Made by a program: the position numbers and the translations under genes. Shown piece by piece: positions 38,601 through 48,258 of a stretch of DNA of 64,000 bases (positions are counted from its first letter, which is position 1; every line of letters begins with the position of its first letter). The notes under the pieces are model-generated. The model was not told the DNA's origin and searched no databases. It saw only the letters and a list, made by a program, of their open reading frames with translations. The DNA lies in assembly GCA_964017185.1 (NCBI GenBank), contig OZ024870.1, positions 67,146,312-67,210,311 on the forward strand, given 5' to 3'. Source of the stretch: Rugalucina vietnamica. Taxonomy: Eukaryota > Mollusca > Bivalvia > Lucinida > Lucinidae.

Positions 38601-41600
38601 CTTCAATAGTTATTGTAATATGCACTTTTAAGAATTTAATGTGGATGTGTTTTGTTTTGATGTATGGTTTTGTTTTGTCATTGTTTTTTATATTAATTTT
38701 TAGCTCACCTGAGCCGTCAGGCTCACAAGGTGAGCTTATAGTATACCCATGCTCCGGCGTCCGTCCGTCCGTCCGTCGTCCGTCGTCCGTCCGTCGTCCA
38801 CCATTTTCAAAGATCTTCTCCTCTGAAACCGCTTGGCCAATCAAAGCCAAATTTTACATGAAGCATCTATGGGAAGGGGGAACCAATGTGTATATAAATA
38901 ATCCAGGTCACATGACCAAGATGGCCGCCATGCCCATATATGGTAAAAACCCTTCAAAAATCTTCTTCTCCGGAACCACTGGACCGATTTCAACCAAACT
39001 TGGCATGAAGTATTAATGGCTCAAGCACTACAATGTATATATAAATCATGACCCTATGATGACCTTGACCTATTTTACGGCAAGGTCAACATAGGTCGCG
39101 AATGCATTTGAATGGGAAAAATTGTTAGATTGTCATTTAAAGGAAAAATCTTGCAGAAAATGAGCAGTAGGACTGAATATTAATGATTCTGAAAAAAATT
39201 GGGCACCAGGGGCTCATCCGCCCCCACCCCGGGGCAATATACATGTATATCTCCATAATATTCAAACATCTTCTCCTCTGAAACCGCTTGGCCAATCAAA
39301 GCGAAATTTTATGTGAAGCATCAATAGGAAGGGGTAACAAATATGTATATAAAAAATCCAGGTCACATGACCAAGATGGCCGCCATGCCCATATATGGTA
39401 AAAACCGTTCAAAAATCTTTTTCTCCAGAACCGGTTGACCGATTTCAACGAAACTTGGCATGAAGCATGGATGGCTCAAGCACTACAATGTGTATATAAA
39501 TCATGACCCTGTGATGACCTTGACCTATTTTACGGGAAGGTCAACATAGGTCACCAATGCATTTGAATGGGGAAAACTTTTAAAATGTCATTTAAAGTGA
39601 AAGTCTTGCAGGAAATGGGCAGTAGGACTGGATATTAATGATTCTGAAAAAAATTGGACCTCAGGGGCTCATGTGCCCCCACCCCGGGGCAATATACATG
39701 TATATTTCCATAACATTCAAACGTCTTCTCCTCTGAAACCGCTTGGCCAAACAAAGCCAAATTTTAAGTGAAGCATCTATAGAATGGGGGAATCAATGTG
39801 TATATAAATAATCTAGGTCACATGACCAAGATGGCCGCCATGCCCATATATGGTAAAAACCCATCAAAAATCATCTTCTCTGAAACCAATAGACTGATTT
39901 CAAGGAAACTTGGCGTGAGGCATTGATGGCTAAAGTACTCCAATGTATATATAAATCATGACCCTGTGATGACCTTTATGGCAAGGTCAACATGGGTTGC
40001 CTGTGCATCTGAATTGGGAAAACTGTTAAAATGTCATTTGAAGGAAAAAGCCAACAGGAAATTGGCAAATGGACAGAATATTGAAGATTCTGAAAAAAGA
40101 AAATGGCCCAAGGGCTTATCTGCCCCTGCACTGGAGTTAAATACCATAATATTCAAACATGTTTATTGGTATATGCAGCTGATCTCAGGTGAGCGTTTAC
40201 AGGACCATTGGTCCTCTGGTTGCATTTTGTTTTCATCTGCCTTGAAAGAAATTGTTTAGACAAGACCATTTGGCATTGAATTGTTCTTGATTATTGTGAA
40301 TTTTTGAAATGTACTTTTCATTTTGGTATTTTCTTTTCACATAACATATGAATGTTTCGATACTGATGAAATTCGATGAAAATTTTCTTTTGTATATAAA
40401 ATACCTAGCCAATAGGAGTAAGTAATTTAACAAATTGTTCTTTGTTTGACCTGGGAATAGAGCATGTTTTATTGTCACTTCAAAAGTTATATTGGCTTCT
40501 GTTTGCAACCAGTTTTGAAGAGTTGACCAAAATTCTTTTATTTTGCTACAGTTGTAGAAAATATGTGATTTGGTTTCAGAGTCTTGGTTACAGTACGAAC
40601 ATCTATCATTATCGACTTTGTTTATTAACTCACCTGAGCCGAAGGCTCACAGGTGAGCTTATAGTATACCCATGCTCCGGCGTCCGTCCGTCGTCGTCCA
40701 CAATTTCAAAGATCTTCTTCTCTGAAACCGCTTGGCCGATCAAGTTGAAATTTTATGTGGAGGCTCCTTGGGTAGTGGCATTTCAAGTTTGATCGCGAAA
40801 TCCAGGTCACATGACCAAGATGGCCGCCACGCCCATATATGGTAAAAACCCTTCAAAAATCTTCTTCTCCAGAACCGGTGGGCCGATTTCCACGAAACTT
40901 GGTATGTAACATTGGGGACTTCAGCCCATCATAGTTTGATAAAATGATGACCCATGGATGACCTTGACCTATTTTACGGCAAGGTCAAATTTGGAAACAT
41001 AGGCTTTTACATGGGAAAAAGTGAAAACTATGGATTTTTTGAAATCTATTGCAGCCTGAGGCCTGAAAAGTGGTAGATGCAAACAACTAATGGAGTAGAT
41101 GAAGGTATGTGATTAATTTAGGTCAAGGTCATCTCTTGACCTTGGCCAGTCTGTCGTCCATACACACTTTTCAAAGATTTTCTTCTCTGAAACTGCTGGG
41201 CCAATCAAAGTGAAATTTTATGTGGAGCATCCATGGGTAGGGGAGACGAAAGTTTGATCGCGAAATCCAGGTCACATGACCAAGATGGCCGCCACGCCCA
41301 TATATGGTAAAAACCACTCAAAAATCTTCTTCTCCAGAACCGGCAGGCCGATTTTCATGAAACTCGGTATGTAGCATTTGGGACTCCAGCCCATCATAGT
41401 TTGATAAAATGATGACCCTAGGATGACCTTGACCTAATTTACAGCAAGGTCAATTTTGGAAACATATGCTTTTACATGGGAAAAAGTGAAAACTATGGAT
41501 TTTTTTGAAAACTATTGCAGCCTGATGCCTGAAAAGTGGTAGATGCAAACAACTAATGGAGTAGATGAAGGTATGTGATTAATGTAGGTCAAGGTCATCT

Positions 41601-44600
41601 CTTGACCTTGGCCAGTCTGTCGTCCATACACACTTTTCAAAGATCGTCTTCTCTGAAACTGCTGGGCCAATCAAAGTGAAATTTTATGTGGAGCGTCCAT
41701 GGGTAGGGGAGACGAAAGTTTGATCGCGAAATACAGGTCACATGACCAAGATGGCTGCCACGCTCATATATGGTAAAAACCACTCAAAAATCTTCTTCTC
41801 CAGAACCGGCAGGCCGATTTTCATGAAACTTGGTATGTAGCATTTGGGACTCCAGCCCATCATAGTTTGATAAAATGATGACCCTAGGATGACCGTGACA
41901 TATTTTACGGCAAGGTCAATTTTGGAAACATAGGCTTTTACATGGGAAAAAGTAAAAACTATGGATTTTTTGAAAACTATTGCAGCCTGATGCTTGAAAA
42001 GTGGTAGATGCAAACAACTAATGGAGTAGATGAAGGTATATGATTAATTTAGGTCAAGGTCATCTCTTGACCTTGGCCAGTCTGTCATCCATACACACTT
42101 TTCAAAGATCTTCTTCTCTGAAACTGCTGGGCCAATCAAAGTGAAATTTTATGTGGAGCATCCATGGGTAGGGGAGACGAAAGTTTAATCGCGAAATCTA
42201 GGTCACATCACCTAGATGGCCGCCACGCCCATATATGGTAAAAACCACTCAAAAATTTTCTTCTCCAGAACCGGCAGGCCAATTTTCGCGAAACTTGGTA
42301 TGTAGCATTTGGGACTCCAGCCCATCATAGTTTGATCAAATGATGACCATAGGATGACCTTGACCTGTTTTACGGCAAGGTCAATTTTGGAAACATAGGC
42401 TTTTACATGGGAAAAGGCGAAAACAATGGATATTTTGGAAACTATTGCAGTCTGAGACCTAAAAGTTGCTAGATGCTAGTGTTGGGCCATCGGTTTGAAA
42501 TTACAATCGATTATCGGTTTATAATGGGATAGACTAATACCCTGTTTAGACTAGAGTTTTAAATCGAATCGAATCCGAATTCGCTTCGAATTAACTGTTT
42601 ACATTAGAAGTTCTAATTCGAATTAAAAAACTAATTCGAAGTAAACTAATCCAGCTTAGCACCTTGGATCGAAACCGAATTAACTTTTACTTCGGTATTA
42701 AAGTCATGTCTAAACAGTTAACCGAAGCGAATTCGCATTAAATGTTATTTTCATACTGACCTTTTGCATGTTGGGGTTATGTTTACATTTACACATGCTT
42801 CTTTTCCCGCGAAATATTCTGAGTCAACACAACAGATAAAAATGGCGAAAATGGCTGTAGCAAAGGACAGTGACAGGGGATTAACCTGGACTTACGATGA
42901 GACGCGGGCCCTAATACGATTATGGGCGGATAGCGAGATACAAAAGGACTTTGAAGAAATGCTTCCATTTATGAAAAGCTAGCGACACGGCTCAGGGACA
43001 GCGGGTTTGAGCGCACAGCGAGCCAATGCCGTACAAAAGTAAAAAGCTTGAGAGCGGATTATAATGCAACCAAAACAGAAAATTAAAAAAAAATCTTCAG
43101 TTTTAACGGAGAATTTCAGATGTGTCTAAACAGACAAGTGGATTCGATCCGGATTACCTTACAGCGACGTAACTTGCATCGAATCGAAAACGGTTTAGTT
43201 CGTTTTAGTGTAAACAGGGTATAAACCAACTAGCTATCGATTGTGTAATCGGTTGAACTAGCTATACTTTGCATTTGCCTTTCATGCATGTCATAACCAT
43301 GGTGACAGTTTCATTGCCCACTGAGTGGGTCAATAAAAGAGCTTTTAATTGCCTTATCTGTTTAGAACACATTCCACTTAGAACAGATCACTGATTTAGG
43401 AATTTCTACCTTTCTGTCCTGATATTCTAGGTAAATGAAAAAGACATATTGATGCTCAGGTTACATATATAATGGACCAGAACAGCTTCAGTTACATTGT
43501 AACTTTGGGATATCCATGTTAGATCTACTTTGAAACCTAAATGGTACACCTTTTTCAGATATAAACCCCTTAAAATATTATTTCTACATTATGAATATTG
43601 CAACCGATTACAATCGATTGCTGCATTTTACTATCGATTATCTTAATCGGAAGGCCAAACCAACTGACTTTCGATTATAATCGATCATCGGCCCATCACT
43701 ACTAGATGCAGACAACCAATGGAGTCAATGAAGGTAAGTAATTAATGAAGGCCAAGGTCATTTCTTGACCTTGACCCAAGGTCATTTAAATATCAAAATT
43801 AAAATTATGGTTTTCTCAGAAATCACTGGGTTTGGAAAACTATTGCAGCCTGAGACCTGAAACTTTGCAGATGCAGACAACTTGTGAAGTCAATAAAGTT
43901 GTGTTAGTATTCAAGGTCAAGGTCATTTCATGATGACTTAATACTCCAGGATCAGGCTTCAGGTGAGCGTTCTCAGGACCAATGGTCCTCTGGTCTTAAA
44001 AAGGAATGACTTTGTCACTATGATATGGTTATTGACTTTAAACTGAAAATCTTTTAACTTCACCTCTTTTATCTTTTTTGTTTCGGTATTTATCTTATTC
44101 CATTCTTCTTGTGTTATATTTCCTACACTGTTTACCCATGATTGTACTGGTAAGGTTGGCTCTTTGTTACTGATAAGAATATCATAAAATCTTCTGCTTC
44201 CCTTTTTATCTTTACTTAATTTTTTTACATACAAATTTCGCTCTACATTATTTTTTAATTCTTGACAAGTTTTAATCTATTTTGATTTATCTTAGTTCTC
44301 CAGTCGGCTGGTATTTTACGAAGTATGGAATGATAGTCTAGAAACGTTCCCTGAATGTTGTATGTAACTTTTAGTTCATCCAGCTGATAAAAAAAAAAGT
44401 TGATACTTTGCATGTTGGTAGATATTGGTCTGAAGTTTTATGCTGTACCATCATTACCCACCTGGGTGACCTTGAGGTCAAGGTTACGGACTTAGAAATT
44501 TTGTGTTAGAGATTTTGGTTAAAGTTTTTATAAGTCAATATCTCTTGAATATGTAGAGGGATCAAGTTGATACTTTGCATGTTGGTAGATATTGGTCTGA

Positions 44601-47090
44601 AGTTTTATGCTGTACCATCATGACCCACCTGGGTGACCTTGAGTTCAAGGTCACAGACTTTGAAATTTTATGTTAAAGCTTTTGCTTAAAGTGTTTTTAA
44701 CTGTATATTGCTGGAACAGATGGATGGATCTAGTTGATACTTTGCTGTTAGATATTATTCTTTTATTATGCTGTAGCATCTTGACTCACCTGTGGTCAAG
44801 GTGACAGACTTAGATTTTAGGTTATAAGTCTATATCAAATATGCAGATGGATCAAGTTGAACTTAGCATGTTGGTAGATATTGGTCTGAAGTTTTGTGCT
44901 GTACCATCACAACCCACCTGAGTGACAATGAGGTCAATGTCTTTGGTCGTAGATTTAATAGATTTAGTGACAAAGCACAAGTCAGGCGAACTACGCTGTC
45001 CTGCGACAGCTCTTATTATGTGTTTCAGGTTGTGTTTAGCTATATTGTAGGCTCTGGATTTCGTGGTGATCTAGCCGTCGACAATTTCAGCGTAGCCCAT
45101 GGCTCTTGTACACATCCGTCAAATCAGGCATCCCTACCTGGTGAGCTTGCTCTTCATCGCATGTTTTTGTGAGATCTGGCGATATTCCATTATGAAAACA
45201 CGTCAATGTACAAAAATGTAATATACATGTAGAAGTAAAATTTTTATGCCCCCAACTTCGGAAGAAGTTGAGGGGGCATATTGGTTTGGGTCTGTTGGTG
45301 CAGTGCAGTGAGTGCAGTCAGTCAGTCAGTCAGTCAGTCTGTCTGTGATGCGTGAGCACTCGGTCAGGAACCATTAGAGCTAGGATCTTCAAATTTGGTA
45401 TGTAGTTTGTACATGAAAATTAAGAGGACCCGTATTTTTTTTCAGGTAAATTCAAGGGGCTAGGGGCCAATTCTGTGAGAGTTATTTCCCTTTTTAATTC
45501 TTGATAAAGTGAATATATAGTGGATACCTTGTGTGCGCAACTCCTCCTACAGTTTTATTCCGATTCTCTTCAAACTTTACAGATGTTGTGACCATGCTTT
45601 GAAGATATGCATGTGGTTTGGATCTAATCCTCAGATTAATTTTTGTCACTTTTTTCGCAATTTGAACTTAGCCATTTTTCGGGCATTTTGACAATGAAAG
45701 TGAATGGGCAGTGGGTACCTTGTGTGCGCAACTCCTCCTACAGTTTCATGCCAATTCAGTTAAAACTTTACATGTATTATGGGCATGGTCTGAAGATATG
45801 CATGTGGTTTGGACATAATCCTTGGATTATTTTATGTCATTTTTTTTCACAATTTGAACTTAGTCATTTTGTCGGGCATTTTAGTGGATGGATAGAGGGT
45901 ACCTTGTGTGCGCAACTCCTCTTACAATTTAATACCGATACTTTTGAAACTTTGCAGACATTGTGACCATGCTTTGAAGATATGCATGTGGTTGGGATAT
46001 ACTCCTCAGATTAATTTTTGTCACTTTTTTTACTATTTGAACTTAGTCATTTTTTGGACATTTGTACATCTTGAAAGTGGCTTACCAGTTGGTGGCATAG
46101 TGTTTCATAAACACATTTTTAGTTTACTATTTTTCTTGTTCTTTGATCAAAACATTGATTGTGGGTACACGTTAGAACCGCCTCAACGAGAACCCCCACA
46201 ATCTATGTTTTGGATCAAAAATAAGAAAAAGTTAACCTCTCTGAACCCCACTTTCATTATATAGTTTTCCCCGTGGTGTCGGTATAATCCTTAATACTCG
46301 TCCATACGAGTATCAAAACCAACTCGTAGTCAATACAGTAAATTATCCAGTTCCGGGTCACTTTTTTTCGAAGTGGTTTCCAGATAATTGCTCACAGCAA
46401 ACTAGGTTTCGACCTTACCATAAGAAAGTATAATCCTTCTTCTAAATAATGAACTTTAGTCTGATTAATCGTGAATATTCTGTGGGCCATACGATGGCTT
46501 TGAAGCAGACCACCAATTTATCCAGTTCCGAATCATTTATCCAGTTCCGAATCACTTGCGATAATTTTTAAACAGGACACTCTCTGGCGCTATTGCGTTA
46601 TGATTTTGAGTTTGTAGCGTCATTACTTCTTTATAAAACAAGACTTACACACAGTTTACCATTTCAGATAGAAAAAGTGTCAAAAAACTGTGTACATGTA
46701 TACGACGTATAACTTACGTTCTGGATATTGGCGTCAATCGAAAACAAATACATGTTCTAAGTCGATAATGGCGTAACTGGTTCCAGATTTTTGCAGTTAA
46801 GAGCTGGTAATCATGGGCTGTGCATTGGTTATTTTAATTTTTGTTTGTTTGTTTGTTTTGTTGTTGATGTTTTATGAGTTTAACTTTCACCTGTTTGATT
46901 AACATTGAATTTCAAACACAGCTTTAATGTTGCGTAAACAGAGATATCTAACAGGAGTATGTCAACTAGACTAGAAATCCAGACAGCATGTTTTGTTCGC
47001 GATGCAGATTGACTGCACAAAGAATCACCTGTGTAAGGAAACGACCGTTTGATTTTTATTATTGGGGAGGGGGGGGGGGGGGTCTGTAAG

Positions 47091-47130
<40 letters not shown>

Positions 47131-47662
47131 AGGATCCAATTTTGGCCGAAAAACATATCTAGGGCAGAGTAAATTCTGTATTACTATCTTACGTATTGTA
47201 ATATATACCAATAAAAAGACAGGACCGCGTCGTGAGAGAAAAATAATATCCAGGCCCGGAAACACCTTCCAGCTCCCCCCCCCCCTCTTAAAATTCATTC
47301 ATTTATTTATCTATCTATCTTGGGTCAGTTTACGTCCCTTTTAAGATCATTTAGCTCATATGAGACGAGCCAGTCAGTTGGTGTGGTGAAAACGGGCGAA
47401 CCCCGAGAAAAAAAGGGGGGAAAAACCCTGGCATATCTCCAAGCAGAACTTGTCTCACATGAGCCCACAACAAACACAGCGGTGAGACGATCGAATTAAA
47501 CGCGTTAATGAAATCAGCCCTTCACCACTCGGCAACGGGGAGGGGGGTTTGGCATTCATTTATTTAGTTAAGTTTTGGTAAATGCATAGCCACTTTTTAG
47601 GAAACAGCTACTCACTAGACTACTATGTCAAAAGAAGAAATCAAAATAATAGATAGAACAAT

Positions 47663-47731
<69 letters not shown>

Positions 47732-48223
47732 AGATGTTGCTAGATTCCTTATATGAGGACCAAAAAGCATAACTCGGCGCTCAACGTCAGGATCGAACCC
47801 AGTGTCCTTCTTGGCTTTGTTGTGTGGTTATATTTGAAACACGTTTAGTTTAGGATGTCAGGGCATCCTAACTTGCCCCCCCCCCTTTTTTTTTGATTCA
47901 GTTTAACGTCCCTTTCATGATTATTTCAGCTCATATGAGACCCGCCAATCAGTAGGTGGGACGAAAACGGGAGAACCCCGAGAAAAACAAAACCACCTGA
48001 CACGCTCGCAAGCAGAACTTGGTTTGTCTCACATGGCCAGAGCGGGGTTCGAACCCACACTAGACACAGCGATGAGAACTTTTGGCACAAGTCCCATAAA
48101 ATGGGGGCAAAGTCCTGACATGACCATAGCTGTGGACTATAACGTTGAGCATCAATTCAAACAAACTGCATTGCAAATGAAAGACTGTGGTATTGTGGCG
48201 ACACCGGCACGCACGCACACACG

Positions 48224-48258
<35 letters not shown>

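Larger units (their letters stand above)
42477..43700. mobile_element. hAT-type non-autonomous element, 1,224 bp, 8-bp target duplication
   Basis: TAGTGTTGGGCC and GGCCCATCACTA ends flanked by CTAGATGC on both sides (42469-42476, 43701-43708). Subterminal ATCGATTATCGG / CGATTATAATCGAT repeats. No transposase. A PIF/Harbinger-type element lies inside. Confidence 0.9.
40629..43994. mobile_element. Family-1 element, copy B (4 units of about 465 bp, with a nested hAT element)
   Basis: CTCACCTGAGCCGAAGGCTC / ACAGGTGAG head and GGACCAATGGTCCTCTGGTC end. CCATATATGG at 40833, 41298 and 42229; TCATATATGG at 41764. Interrupted at 42477-43700. Confidence 0.85.
38291..44397 (-). mobile_element. LINE 3' part with 16-bp target duplication, split by two insertions
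   Basis: AGTTGATACTTTGCAT flanks both ends (38275-38290, 44398-44413). A T-run at the left is the reverse of the poly(A) tail. Minus-strand coding blocks at 44390-43995 (QLDELKVTYNIQGTFLDYHS, KLKDFQFKVNNHIIV) and 40628-40220 (RCSYCNQDSETKSHIFYNCS) are the end of a LINE reverse transcriptase with its CCHC-like finger. Elements at 38701-40219 and 40629-43994 interrupt it. The palm domain is absent. Confidence 0.85.
37931..45017. mobile_element. Hairpin-headed family-2 element split by nested insertions (intron 20)
   Basis: Starts TTTAGCTCGCCTGTACGAAA / GTACAGG with a GTCGGC triplet run, ends GTCCTGCGACAGCTCTTATT. Its internal units (GTTGATACTTTGCATGTTGG..., each with TGACCTTGAGGTCAAGGTCA) are interrupted from 38291 to 44397 by a LINE that itself holds further elements. 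Confidence 0.82.
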
